Of a stretch of 64,000 bases of DNA, positions 34,038 to 43,303 are shown one piece after another. Every line of letters begins with the position of its first letter. Positions within the stretch are counted from its first letter, which is position 1. The stretch is from MGIIb-O2 sp002494975. Its GTDB lineage: Archaea > Thermoplasmatota > Poseidoniia > Poseidoniales > Thalassarchaeaceae. The translations under genes were made by a program, and so were the position numbers. Location: the NCBI GenBank assembly GCA_028355015.1, contig JAOMRN010000003.1, positions 124,001 through 188,000 on the forward strand, in the 5' to 3' direction. The notes under the pieces are model-generated. The model saw only the letters and a list, made by a program, of their open reading frames with translations, did no database searches and was not told the origin of the DNA.

Positions 34038-35807
34038 ATGGAGAACGCCAGTCATCCCCTGAGACGTCTTCTATCACATCTGAAACATCATCAACTAACA
34101 GTTATTTTAGCCTCCTTATGTTCAATTTTGAACAAATTTTGGGATCTCGCACCCCCTATACTGATTGGAATGGCCATTGACGTGGTAGTTCAGCGAGAGG
34201 AGTCATTTTTAGCAAGTTATGGGTACCCGGATCCACATCAGCAATTTCTGATTTTAGTTGGTATCACAGTCATTATCTGGGTACTAGAATCCTTATTCGA
34301 ATATTGGTGGGGGATTTTATGGCGTAATCTTGCTCAAACTGCTCAGCACGAATTAAGGATGGATGCTTACAATCATATTCAAAATTTGGAAATGCAATGG
34401 TTTTCAGAGCAGTCTACAGGTGGTTTAATGTCTGTTTTAAATGATGATGTTAATCAGTTGGAAAGGTTTCTAGATCAGGGTGCTAATGATTTGCTACAAC
34501 TGGCAACTACAATTACTGTAGTGGGTACTATAATGTTTATTTTAGCGCCTGAAGTTGCTTTATTAGCAGTAATACCAGTTCCAATTATTGTCATAGGCTC
34601 ATTTATTTTCCAAAGAAGAATTGGGGTAAGGTACAAAAAAGTCCGAGAAGAAGTGGGTGAATTAAATTCTTTATTGAATAATAATCTCCAAGGAATAACT
34701 ACAATCAAATCTTTTACAGCTGAAAGTAGAGAATCTGAGCGTGTTGGAATAGCATCTGAGTCATATAGGGATGCCAATAGAGACGCCATTCGTCTTTCCG
34801 CTTCCTTTGTTCCATTAATTCGCATGGCAATACTATTTGCATTTACTGCGAATATGCTTGTAGGTGGATGGATGGCATTAGATGGTGAATTAGACGTAGG
34901 TGCATATGCGATAATTGTATTTATCACTCAGAGACTACTTTGGCCTCTCACAAGGCTTGGACAAACCTTTGATTTGTATCAAAGAGCAATGGCTTCCACT
35001 ACTAGAGTTCTAGATTTAGTAGATACAGACATTGGTATAGTTGAGGGAGATAAGATTTTATCAGATATTCAAGGAAGAATAACCTTCAATGAATTAAAAT
35101 TCACTTATCCTGGGCGAGAATCAGTACTCAAAGATATAAATTTTGAAATTCAAGAAGGAACAACGGTTGGATTAGTAGGTTCCACCGGTTCTGGAAAAAC
35201 CACACTAACACGTCTTTTGATGAGATTCCATGACCCTCTATCTGGGACTTTAGAGATTGATGGAATTAATATTAGAGATCTAAAACTTGAATCACTTAGA
35301 GGGGCTATTGCTCTAGTTTCTCAGAACACGACTCTTTTCCCTGGTACAGTTCGAGAGAATATCGCTTATGGGAATCCAGATGCAACCTTAGAACAGATAG
35401 ACTATGCAGCAGGTATTGCTGAAGCCACAATTTTCATTTCAGAGTTACCAGAGGGTATGGGAACGAATATTGGTGAAGATGGACACAAATTATCAGGTGG
35501 TCAAAGACAGAGGCTAGCAATTGCTAGAGCGGTTTTGAAAAATGCGCCAATTCTTATTCTTGATGAAGCCACTAGTAATGTGGATAATGAGACAGAGGCT
35601 GCATTACAGCGCTCAATAGAAAAAATCTCAGTAGGCCGTACTACTTTGATTATTGCTCATCGTTTATCGACAATAAGGAATGCTGATACTATAATTGTAT
35701 TAGACGCTGGCTCGATATCTGAAGTGGGTAATCATGACGAATTAATTTTGAATAATGGTATTTATTCGCGGTTATGGGCAGTTCAAACAGGAGAAGTGGA
35801 AAAATGA
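34038..35807 (+). CDS. ABC exporter, fused membrane and ATPase domains
   Basis: This is a half-transporter of the MsbA/multidrug type, 589 residues, working as a dimer. It has six predicted membrane helices in residues 20-310, then an ATPase domain with Walker A GSTGSGKTT, Q-loop IALVSQNTTLFPGTVRENIA, signature LSGGQRQRLAIARAVL, Walker B ILILDEATSNVD and H-loop LIIAHRLSTI. The substrate cannot be deduced. The hotdog thioesterase that follows overlaps it (ATGA), so they are probably co-expressed. Confidence 0.93.
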   Translation: MENASHPLRRLLSHLKHHQLTVILASLCSILNKFWDLAPPILIGMAIDVVVQREESFLASYGYPDPHQQFLILVGITVIIWVLESLFEYWWGILWRNLAQTAQHELRMDAYNHIQNLEMQWFSEQSTGGLMSVLNDDVNQLERFLDQGANDLLQLATTITVVGTIMFILAPEVALLAVIPVPIIVIGSFIFQRRIGVRYKKVREEVGELNSLLNNNLQGITTIKSFTAESRESERVGIASESYRDANRDAIRLSASFVPLIRMAILFAFTANMLVGGWMALDGELDVGAYAIIVFITQRLLWPLTRLGQTFDLYQRAMASTTRVLDLVDTDIGIVEGDKILSDIQGRITFNELKFTYPGRESVLKDINFEIQEGTTVGLVGSTGSGKTTLTRLLMRFHDPLSGTLEIDGINIRDLKLESLRGAIALVSQNTTLFPGTVRENIAYGNPDATLEQIDYAAGIAEATIFISELPEGMGTNIGEDGHKLSGGQRQRLAIARAVLKNAPILILDEATSNVDNETEAALQRSIEKISVGRTTLIIAHRLSTIRNADTIIVLDAGSISEVGNHDELILNNGIYSRLWAVQTGEVEK

Positions 35808-36241
35808 AAGATGAGAATTTCGGCAATCAAAATTATACTCCTGCTATGAAATTATCAGGAGTATGTGATTCACTAGGAGTCGTTGGAACAAAGTTTGGTA
35901 ATGGGGAATGTTCTGTGACTTGTACTGTGTCTAATAATCATCTTAATGCAGGTGGCGTTGCTCATGGAGGTTTACATTCTACAATGCTTGATACTGCTCT
36001 TGGGGGTGCACTCGTATCAATGATCAACAAAGAAGAATGGTGTGCTACAGCACAATTAGATATTTCATTTCTAAACGCTGCGAATGTAGGTGATATATTG
36101 GTTGCAGAGGGGAAAGTCCTGCGCCGAGGAAAAAACTTGGCTCATTGTGACGGGATTTTATCTAATCAAGATGGTAAAATTATTGCTACTGCGAAAGGAA
36201 CTTGGGCTATATGGGCATCTAAACCAAGTAGTCTGTCCTGA
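35804..36241 (+). CDS. PaaI-type hotdog thioesterase
   Basis: This probable acyl-CoA thioesterase has 145 residues. The hotdog family signature is HLNAGGVAHGGLHSTMLDTA, followed by GALVSMI, LDISFLNAANVGDILVAEGK and GKIIATAKGTWAIW. Start ATG 35804 overlaps the ABC exporter stop; a longer open frame upstream is inside that gene. The substrate is unknown. Confidence 0.88.
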   Translation: MKDENFGNQNYTPAMKLSGVCDSLGVVGTKFGNGECSVTCTVSNNHLNAGGVAHGGLHSTMLDTALGGALVSMINKEEWCATAQLDISFLNAANVGDILVAEGKVLRRGKNLAHCDGILSNQDGKIIATAKGTWAIWASKPSSLS

Positions 36242-36301
36242 GTTTTTTTATCCGAGTGCAGGGAAAGGATTGATTTCACGTCACCCTCTCCGAGTATTCA
36301 C

Positions 36302-36631
36302 ATGGCACGGATTGACTCATTGATTTTGGTTATGCTCGGACTTGCTCAAATCCTTATTGGTAACTCAATAGCTCTCGAATTTCTTGCAGTATTGTTACAA
36401 GGTACCGGTGGAGGAACTATTGTAATGGCGATATACTTCCTTATTTTCTTATCGAAGCACCAGAAAGAATTTGATGGGGCATATTCTAAATTGGAAAAAA
36501 CGACCCTAATTAGAGACGAAAGTGGAGAATTAGCATTTCAAGATGCTAATACTGTGGTCACCAAAGTAATTTGGTACATCATACCAGTTGGTTTGACAAT
36601 AGTTGGAGCTATTGTCTGGTTAGCAAGTTAA
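36302..36631 (+). CDS. Small two- to three-helix membrane protein
   Basis: This 109-residue protein is not recognised. It has hydrophobic helices at about residues 7-32 and 38-52, then a polar segment (KHQKEFDGAYSKLEKTTLIR), and a last helix at about 88-107 (IWYIIPVGLTIVGAIVWLAS). It lies ahead of another small membrane gene and the NfeD-flotillin pair on the same strand, so a shared membrane role is possible. Confidence 0.65.
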   Translation: MARIDSLILVMLGLAQILIGNSIALEFLAVLLQGTGGGTIVMAIYFLIFLSKHQKEFDGAYSKLEKTTLIRDESGELAFQDANTVVTKVIWYIIPVGLTIVGAIVWLAS

Positions 36632-36647
36632 TGGTTAGGTGCTTACG

Positions 36648-36896
36648 ATGTCGGGCCGAAAGAAAGGCTTTCCTGACTTAGTCGATAACGCAATTGATAA
36701 TCCTGCCTTCGAATTATTTGGAGGTTATCACATCTTTTTGAGAAGATTAATTATTCCTCTTCTCATTGCAATCCTTGCAATTCTACTCTATGACTTAACT
36801 AATCACAAGTTTTTATCAGCAATCTTAACTGGTCTTGCAGTTGGGCCTATATTTAATTTAGAGAGATTTGTGGCTGAGAGAAAACAGCGTAAATAA
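36648..36896 (+). CDS. Small membrane protein of unknown function
   Basis: About 82 residues from ATG 36648 (MSGRKKGFPDLVDNAIDNPA); a GTG at 36639 in frame would add three residues. There are one or two hydrophobic segments in the middle (LIIPLLIAILAILLYDL and FLSAILTGLAVGPIF) and a basic C-terminus (ERFVAERKQRK). No family was recognised. It is transcribed toward the NfeD-like gene. Confidence 0.6.
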   Translation: MSGRKKGFPDLVDNAIDNPAFELFGGYHIFLRRLIIPLLIAILAILLYDLTNHKFLSAILTGLAVGPIFNLERFVAERKQRK

Positions 36897-36957
36897 ACAT
36901 AATTTTCATCTAATGTCGCCGAAGAGGTGAAATGTATGTCTTATCCTAGAGGTATAC

Positions 36958-37560
36958 ATGGCATCCCTTGCAGACTTTGATTTACTTTCTTTTGTTGGTT
37001 ACGATGGAGGGGGCGGATTAGAGTTAATTTTCGCATCTTCTGCAGTTTTAGGTGGGGTGCTTTTCCTTCTTTGGTTCGCTTTAATGATGATTGGAGGGAT
37101 AGCTGCTGATGTATTCGATGGAATATTCGGTACTGATTTCGACGCCATGGGTGCTGATGCGTCGTTCAAAGCCCTAACGTTCCAAGGAATAATGGCTTTC
37201 ATGATGTTCTTTGGTCTTGGCGGACTGTACGTATTAGAAGGTGATTCTGATCAAACGTCATTAGCAATAGTAGTTGGTTCATTGACAGGTTTTGCTTCGA
37301 TGTATGGCACAGGCAAGTTATTCCAATTATTTGTTTCATTACAATCTGATGGGACTATCGATATGGATGATTCAATAGGTTCGGTCGGAACTGTCTATCT
37401 ACGGATACCAGAAGGTGGAGTTGGCCAAATCCAGGTGGAATCGGGAAATGCGATGAGGACATACAATGCAAAAACAGAAGATGGACAAGGAATGGCAACT
37501 GGTGAATTCGCGGAAGTCATAGATGTAATTTCTTCAACTCTCATAGTGAAGAGAAAGTAA
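36958..37560 (+). CDS. NfeD-like membrane protein
   Basis: This 200-residue protein has three membrane helices (about residues 22-50, 72-93 and 98-120). A C-terminal OB-fold-like soluble domain follows (IGSVGTVYLRIPEGGVGQIQ, then FAEVIDVISSTLIVKRK), as in short NfeD proteins. NfeD proteins associate with flotillin/stomatin-type SPFH proteins, and one is encoded next. Together they probably organise membrane microdomains or quality control; this is inference from the family pairing. Confidence 0.78.
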   Translation: MASLADFDLLSFVGYDGGGGLELIFASSAVLGGVLFLLWFALMMIGGIAADVFDGIFGTDFDAMGADASFKALTFQGIMAFMMFFGLGGLYVLEGDSDQTSLAIVVGSLTGFASMYGTGKLFQLFVSLQSDGTIDMDDSIGSVGTVYLRIPEGGVGQIQVESGNAMRTYNAKTEDGQGMATGEFAEVIDVISSTLIVKRK

Positions 37561-37638
37561 TTATCGTTTCTATTTTTCAGACGATGCAGGCAAAGACTTC
37601 ATGACCTAGTTATGTTTCAAACGATATGAGTTGAAACA

Positions 37639-39042
37639 ATGGCAGAAGGTTCCGGAATAGCAACAATAATGATATTTGCAATAGTATTAGTCCTAGTGGC
37701 TACCACAATATTTTTCGCACAGCGATATAAAAGATGCCCTCCAGATAAGATAATGGTAGTATATGGACGTACTTCCAAAGGTGCGGCATCTAGATCTATA
37801 CATGGTGGTGCTACATTAGTTTGGCCGCTAATTCAGGATTACTCATTCCTATCATTAACTCCTATTACTATCAATATTGATTTGAAAAATGCTCTTTCGA
37901 TGCAGAATATTCGAATTAATGTGCCAAGTACTTTCACAGTAGGGATTAGTACTGAACCTGCAATTATGACTAATGCTGCAGAGCGTTTATTGCAACTTAC
38001 ACCCCAACAAATCGAAGAAATGGCGAAAGAAATAATCTTTGGTCAACTTCGTTTGACTGTTGCTTCCCTTACTATCGAGCAGATTAATCAAGATAGAGAC
38101 ACATTCCTAGAAATGACTAGAACTAATGTAGACACTGAATTACAGAAAATTGGTATTCATCTGATTAACGTTAACCTAGTAGATATTACTGATGAGTCCG
38201 ACTATATCGAAAGTATTGGTAAGAAAGCGGCTTCCACTGCTGTTGAGAATGCGCGTATTGACGTAGCAAATGCAGAGAGAGACGGAGCAGTTGGTGCTGC
38301 AAAAGCAAATAGAGTACGTGAGATTGAAGTTGCTAACAACCTAGCAGAAGCAGAAAAGGGCCGTAAGACCGCAGAAGCAGATCAGCGTGTATATGTTGGT
38401 AATCAAGAGGCATTAGCGGTTTCCGGTGAGAACGCTGCAACTGCAATAGTCAAGAATTCAGATGCGGATCTGGCAGAGATTGAAGCGGCTGCTAAACAGC
38501 GTGCTGCAGTTGCTGCGGCACAGGCTGAAGCGGAAATCCAGCGTGCTTTCTTCAAGGAAGAAGAAGCAAGATTACAGGCGAGTGAGATTGTACGTGAACA
38601 AATTCAGAAACAACAGATTGAAATTTCTGCAGAAGCAGAAGCGGAACGTCTTCGTCGTATCGCTAGAGGAGATGCAGATGCTATCCTCGCTAGATATGAA
38701 GCAGAAGCAGCAGGTATTCAGAAAGTGTTGGATGCTAAGGCGAGTGGTTATGCAGGATTAGTAAAGAGTGCTGGTGGAGATACCAAAGCAGCAGCTACCC
38801 TTCTAATGGTTGAGAAGATTGAAAGTATGGTTGCAGCTCAAGTTGAAGCTATACGTAATATGAAGATCGACAAGGTAACTGTATGGGATGGCGGAAATAA
38901 TTCCGATGGTACATCTGCAACAAGTAATTTCGTGAGCAGTTTGGTACAAAGTTTACCTCCTATTCATGATGTTGCAAAAATGGCTGGTGTAGACCTACCA
39001 GACTATCTTGGATCATTATCTGATGATACAACTAACGAATAG
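37639..39042 (+). CDS. Flotillin-like SPFH-domain protein
   Basis: This 467-residue protein has an N-terminal membrane helix (about 6-27), then an SPFH/band-7 domain (PPDKIMVVYGRTSKGAASR, TPITINIDLKNALSMQNIRI, EQINQDRDTFLEMTRTNV, IGIHLINVNLVDITDES). A long Ala/Glu/Arg-rich coiled coil follows (about 205-370), with repeats such as AEAEKGRKTAEADQ and AAQAEAEIQRAFFKEEEA. This is the flotillin layout. It oligomerises on the membrane and pairs with the upstream NfeD-like protein. Confidence 0.92.
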   Translation: MAEGSGIATIMIFAIVLVLVATTIFFAQRYKRCPPDKIMVVYGRTSKGAASRSIHGGATLVWPLIQDYSFLSLTPITINIDLKNALSMQNIRINVPSTFTVGISTEPAIMTNAAERLLQLTPQQIEEMAKEIIFGQLRLTVASLTIEQINQDRDTFLEMTRTNVDTELQKIGIHLINVNLVDITDESDYIESIGKKAASTAVENARIDVANAERDGAVGAAKANRVREIEVANNLAEAEKGRKTAEADQRVYVGNQEALAVSGENAATAIVKNSDADLAEIEAAAKQRAAVAAAQAEAEIQRAFFKEEEARLQASEIVREQIQKQQIEISAEAEAERLRRIARGDADAILARYEAEAAGIQKVLDAKASGYAGLVKSAGGDTKAAATLLMVEKIESMVAAQVEAIRNMKIDKVTVWDGGNNSDGTSATSNFVSSLVQSLPPIHDVAKMAGVDLPDYLGSLSDDTTNE

Positions 39043-39098
39043 GGCATTGTCCTAACTTGAACAGTCATCCTCATGAATGACTTACATCTCGGACTGTC

Positions 39099-40322
39099 AT
39101 GGTCGTTGAAGATGTAGTAATTGTAGGTGGTGCCCGCACTCCTTTTTGTGAATGGCAGGGTGGCAAGAGAGGCGATGGTCTACCAGGTGGATTATTGAAG
39201 GATACAAGTGCTTTGAAATTAGGTGAAATTGCAATTTTAGGGGCCTTGGAAAAAACAGGAACTCCTCCCGAAAGCGTAGACCATGTAGTAATGGGATATG
39301 CTTTACAGACCTGTGATCAGGCAATATTTGGTGCCAGACATGCAGGTCTAGGTGCAGGGATACCTCAAGAAGTCCCGATGCTAACACTTTCTCGAATTTG
39401 TGGCTCAGGAGTTCAATCAATCGTAACTGGTGCTCAAATGATTATGCTTGGTGAAGCATCTACTGTAGTATCTGGAGGTATGGAAAACCTATCTCAAGCG
39501 CCTCATGTCTTGCGCGGCATGAGGGATGTGTACAAATTAGCACGGCCACCAAAAGAAGGTGTAATGTTGGAGAAAGATATGGAAGACTATCTTTTCACAA
39601 ACTTACTAGATGGTATGTGTGGGTCTTTTATGGCTCAAACTTCAGATGAAATTTGTCGAAGGAAAGGAGTAACACGTGAAGAGACTGATGAATTTGCAGC
39701 ACTCTCTCACTCAAGGACAGCTTCTTCAATTGCTAACAATATTTGGGAAAATGAAATTGTTAAAGTCGGCGAAGTAGGCCATAAAGATGAAGATCATGTA
39801 GTTTTGAACTCAACTTCCGAATCCTTAGCTCAACTAAGGACTGCCTTTGGGCCGGATAGTCTAGTTACTGCTGGTAATGCTAGTGGAGTAGTTGATGGCG
39901 CCGCTGCAGTTGTAATTAAGTCAGCATCCCAAGCAGCATCTGATGGTGATTCTCCTCTTGCAAGAATTGTTTCTTGGGGGATAGTAGGTTTAGATCCAGC
40001 AATCATGGCATACGGGCCTGTCCCCAGTAGTCGCTTGGCTCTAGAAAAAGCAGGGCTTTCAATTCATGATATAGATCGTTGGGAAATTAATGAAGCCTTT
40101 GCAGGTCAGGCGGTGGCTTGCATCAAAGACTTAGGTCTAGATGTTCAGAAAGTTAATGTCAATGGTGGTGCGGTTGGTTTAGGTCATCCACTTGCAGCTA
40201 CTGGGACTAGGCTTGTACTTACCCTTGCTCATGAATTAAAGAGATCCAATGGTAAATATGGCGTTGCAACAGCGTGTATTGGCGGCGGCCAAGGTATTGC
40301 AATGGTAATCGAATCGATTTAA
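39099..40322 (+). CDS. Thiolase (acetyl-CoA C-acyltransferase)
   Basis: This enzyme condenses or cleaves acyl-CoA units. The acylated cysteine is in RICGSGVQS (C101), the catalytic His region is NGGAVGLGHPLAATG, and the second Cys is in ACIGGGQGIAM. DRWEINEAFAGQA is also typical. It has 407 residues. Whether it serves beta-oxidation or acetoacetyl-CoA synthesis cannot be told; no other beta-oxidation or mevalonate gene is adjacent. Its end overlaps the convergent TauE-like gene by four bases. Confidence 0.93.
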   Translation: MVVEDVVIVGGARTPFCEWQGGKRGDGLPGGLLKDTSALKLGEIAILGALEKTGTPPESVDHVVMGYALQTCDQAIFGARHAGLGAGIPQEVPMLTLSRICGSGVQSIVTGAQMIMLGEASTVVSGGMENLSQAPHVLRGMRDVYKLARPPKEGVMLEKDMEDYLFTNLLDGMCGSFMAQTSDEICRRKGVTREETDEFAALSHSRTASSIANNIWENEIVKVGEVGHKDEDHVVLNSTSESLAQLRTAFGPDSLVTAGNASGVVDGAAAVVIKSASQAASDGDSPLARIVSWGIVGLDPAIMAYGPVPSSRLALEKAGLSIHDIDRWEINEAFAGQAVACIKDLGLDVQKVNVNGGAVGLGHPLAATGTRLVLTLAHELKRSNGKYGVATACIGGGQGIAMVIESI

Positions 40323-41125
40323 ATTAAAATCGATATAATTTCTTGAGTATATTTTATCATACTTAATGAGATTATCATAATGAATAAACTAGTAATAAAT
40401 TTTACTGGTAAGTAATTGATTGCATATTTCGCACCACTAAATGACAATATAGTCACTAAAAATGGGATTGCCAATGCATATATTGTCGCTTGAGTATATA
40501 TTTCTGAAGCGGTACCATCAATTATAATATGTGAAATAATTGCAGTTGGTACAACCATTGCAGCTAACATGAAAGAAGTTCCAGAAGAGGATTTAGTATC
40601 AAAACCCCCATAATTCCTATTTGTTGTAACGAATATCCCTCCTCCACCTATTCCAAGTAGGCCTGACGACATACCTCCAAAGAAAACTCCTATAGACCAA
40701 TATTTTTCATTCATTTCTCCTATGGCTTGACCAGTGATATCTTCTCGATTTAACATTCTGATTATCGCTTTATAAAATATCCAGGTTACTATTGATAAAG
40801 CCATAATCTTTATTGCGATATCACTAATTATTTCAATTAATAAAAAACCAATAATTGTTCCAATAATAGCTCCAGGTATAGCGAATAAACTTCCTTTTTT
40901 AGCAACATCTAGATCGCCAAAACCCTGCCTATTATGTGCGGCTTGGCTACCCATAGCCACCGACCATACTAGAATTAATGACCCTAATATTGCTATTTTT
41001 ATTTCCCATCCAAGTAAGTAATGAAGAATTGGCATAAATATAACTCCTCCTCCTAGTCCTAATGGTGAGAAGATTAGGCCAGTCATAAGGATTAGAAAAA
41101 TTACTAATATCGTATCAGAATCCAT
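40319..41125 (-). CDS. TauE/SafE-family membrane transporter
   Basis: This 268-residue protein has about eight membrane helices and the family's repeated Gly-rich signatures (SPLGLGGGVIFMPILHYLLG and SSGLLGIGGGGIFV). Members are proposed exporters of sulfite, sulfoacetate or related anions. It is in a minus-strand unit with a YeiH-type transporter just upstream, which suggests a sulfur-anion theme. Confidence 0.82.
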   Translation of the reverse strand: MDSDTILVIFLILMTGLIFSPLGLGGGVIFMPILHYLLGWEIKIAILGSLILVWSVAMGSQAAHNRQGFGDLDVAKKGSLFAIPGAIIGTIIGFLLIEIISDIAIKIMALSIVTWIFYKAIIRMLNREDITGQAIGEMNEKYWSIGVFFGGMSSGLLGIGGGGIFVTTNRNYGGFDTKSSSGTSFMLAAMVVPTAIISHIIIDGTASEIYTQATIYALAIPFLVTILSFSGAKYAINYLPVKFITSLFIMIISLSMIKYTQEIISILI

Positions 41126-41142
41126 AATTTCTCCTTATTAAT

Positions 41143-42132
41143 TTATGATAATATGATTATTGTCACATAACTACTAATCAACATTGATATTGTTGCTATA
41201 ACTCCAACTAGAAGTATTGCTCCACCAGTATTTTTCATACTTTCTTTAGTGATAAAAAAACCAACAGATGCAAGTAATGGTAATAACAAATATTTCCCAA
41301 TATTTGCCAATAAATCTGCAATTATTGTTGGTAGAATCCAGGTTGATAGTATTGCAGCAATAACAAACCCTGGTACAAAGTATGGTATTGATCCAATTTT
41401 GACATGTTCTCCTTTCTCTTTGTTAATTTTATTACCAATTAATGCACAGATAGGTACTATGAATACTAAAAGTGAGACTCTAGATAGTTTCACAGCGGTA
41501 GCTATCACCATTGCCTCACCACCAATTGTCTCACCTGCTGCGACTGCTTGAGGTACTGCGTGAATAACCGAACCTGCCCAGATTCCTGCTTGCTCTTCCG
41601 ATAAACCAAGTATTGATGACAGCAATGGTACAATTAAGAAAGTAATCAGACCAAGTAAATTGATTACTGCTAACACTACTGCAACTCTTTCTTCTTTTAA
41701 TCTCAAGCCAGGAGATACAGCAACTACTGCACTATTACCGCATATCGCCCCTCCTGTACCGAGAGCAATGGTTGTCTCGATGTCTAAATTTACATATTTT
41801 CCAATGAAATAACATATTATGAAACTAGTTAATGCAGTAGAAAATACTGTGAAAAAACCAGTTAAACCAATCTCAGGGGCAAAGAAGGTGGTTAGATTTA
41901 GCCCAAATCCTAGCAATATTATTGCAATCGGCATTATCATGCTAATCATCCATTTCCCTCCTTCTTCTGTATTAGGGATGTAATAAGCGATTATAGAACC
42001 TAAGATTAGTGCTAAGGTACTGGACCCTAGACTAATATCCCAATTCGATAGCAATAGATTTACTAAATATGCAATTACAGAAATTAAAATTGCCGTAGTT
42101 ATACCAACATTTTTACTCATCAGCATCACCAT
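41143..42132 (-). CDS. YeiH/UPF0324-family membrane transporter
   Basis: This 329-residue protein has about ten membrane helices. Family phrases are LGFGLNLTTFFAPEIG, ALGTGGAICGNSAVVAVSPG and AGSVIHAVPQAVAAGETIGG. The family is annotated as putative sulfate exporters, with little biochemical proof. ATG 42132 lies four bases after the upstream stop; ATG 42120 (MSKN) is an alternative start. It is probably co-transcribed with the TauE-like gene. Confidence 0.85.
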   Translation of the reverse strand: MVMLMSKNVGITTAILISVIAYLVNLLLSNWDISLGSSTLALILGSIIAYYIPNTEEGGKWMISMIMPIAIILLGFGLNLTTFFAPEIGLTGFFTVFSTALTSFIICYFIGKYVNLDIETTIALGTGGAICGNSAVVAVSPGLRLKEERVAVVLAVINLLGLITFLIVPLLSSILGLSEEQAGIWAGSVIHAVPQAVAAGETIGGEAMVIATAVKLSRVSLLVFIVPICALIGNKINKEKGEHVKIGSIPYFVPGFVIAAILSTWILPTIIADLLANIGKYLLLPLLASVGFFITKESMKNTGGAILLVGVIATISMLISSYVTIIILS

Positions 42133-42136
42133 TACA

Positions 42137-43303
42137 CTAAATTAATCCATTAGAAATTAATCCTGCTGCTAAGAATGTTCCAGCAGTTGAACCTAGATTC
42201 CCTAAAGCCGTGACCATCATTACTTTTCCAACTTTATTTCTAAAGAACATATTATACATGCTAGAAAATTCCAAGAAATCCGAGGCATCTTTTCCAGTTG
42301 GTGGATTCATTTTTAGTTGAGTATAGCCTGCAAACCATCCTGCTGCCAAACTTGGATTAAGTGACGTAATTGGGGATGCTAATGCACCTACAATTATTGA
42401 AAGAGGGTGGCCTCTGGCAATAAGAATGCCCAATCCAGTTAGAAAAGCATTCAATGCTAGCCATATAGATAATGAATCCCATACTGTAGTGAAATCTCCA
42501 TTATATGCACTCTTCCCTAATGCTGCTATAAGTAAAATTGGTATTGCTAACATTAGATATTTTGGCCAGTTTGGTTTCTTAGGTTGTTCATTGAGTTTAG
42601 ATAATTTTGAAGTAGATTCCATTGTCGGTTTCTTAAGATTTTCTTGAATCCCTGTAAGATGTCCTGCTCCTACTATTGCTAAGATTTTTCCTTTGCCTCT
42701 GATTTGCTGAATTCTTCCACTTAGAAACTCATCTCTTTCATTAATTAGTACATGTCCTGCATTAGGTGCGATTTTATACACATCTTCCATCATATTACTG
42801 AGTAAATCACTATCCTCAAGTAACTCTTCTAGATCAAATTCGTCATCGTCATCTTCACTTAACAATGCCTCAAATACTCTCATCTTTTCTCTTAATCCCA
42901 TTTTATGCCATGCTCTTCTTAGAGTTATCACTACGTCTCTGTCGATTAATTCTATGGGGACATCTAATTCTTCTGCAATGTTTATCGCAGCTAATAGTTC
43001 AGCACCCGGTTTTTCTCCTGAATCTATTCCCATTTTTCTTTGTTGGACCGACAGAGCGGATTGGAGTATTATCATAGCTGACTTTCCGTCACTAATTATT
43101 TTCAATAACTCTTCATTATCTATTCCTTCTGGTTTCTTTAGTGATGCTAGTCTTGATTCACAGAGTTCGACCGCAATTACGTCGGGCTTATACTCAATAA
43201 TCTGATTTTTTACTAGATTCACAGAAGTAGTGCTTACATGAGCAGTACCTAGTAGGCGAAGATTTTCATCAATATCAATGATGTTTTTTGTATCTTTTGG
43301 CAT
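42137..43303 (-). CDS. TraB/PrgY-family membrane protein
   Basis: This 388-residue protein opens with a TraB domain: LLGTAHVS (18-25), VIAVELCESRLASL, DRDVVITLRRAWHKMG, NERDEFLSGRIQQI and KILAIVGAGHLTGI, the paired GxxH motifs of the Tiki/TraB metal-dependent fold. Three or four membrane helices fill the C-terminal part. An acidic loop (SEDDDDEFDLEELLED) is inserted in the middle. The family includes pheromone-shutdown protein PrgY and Tiki proteases. The substrate here is unknown. Its ATG overlaps the folP stop by one base. Confidence 0.88.
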   Translation of the reverse strand: MPKDTKNIIDIDENLRLLGTAHVSTTSVNLVKNQIIEYKPDVIAVELCESRLASLKKPEGIDNEELLKIISDGKSAMIILQSALSVQQRKMGIDSGEKPGAELLAAINIAEELDVPIELIDRDVVITLRRAWHKMGLREKMRVFEALLSEDDDDEFDLEELLEDSDLLSNMMEDVYKIAPNAGHVLINERDEFLSGRIQQIRGKGKILAIVGAGHLTGIQENLKKPTMESTSKLSKLNEQPKKPNWPKYLMLAIPILLIAALGKSAYNGDFTTVWDSLSIWLALNAFLTGLGILIARGHPLSIIVGALASPITSLNPSLAAGWFAGYTQLKMNPPTGKDASDFLEFSSMYNMFFRNKVGKVMMVTALGNLGSTAGTFLAAGLISNGLI

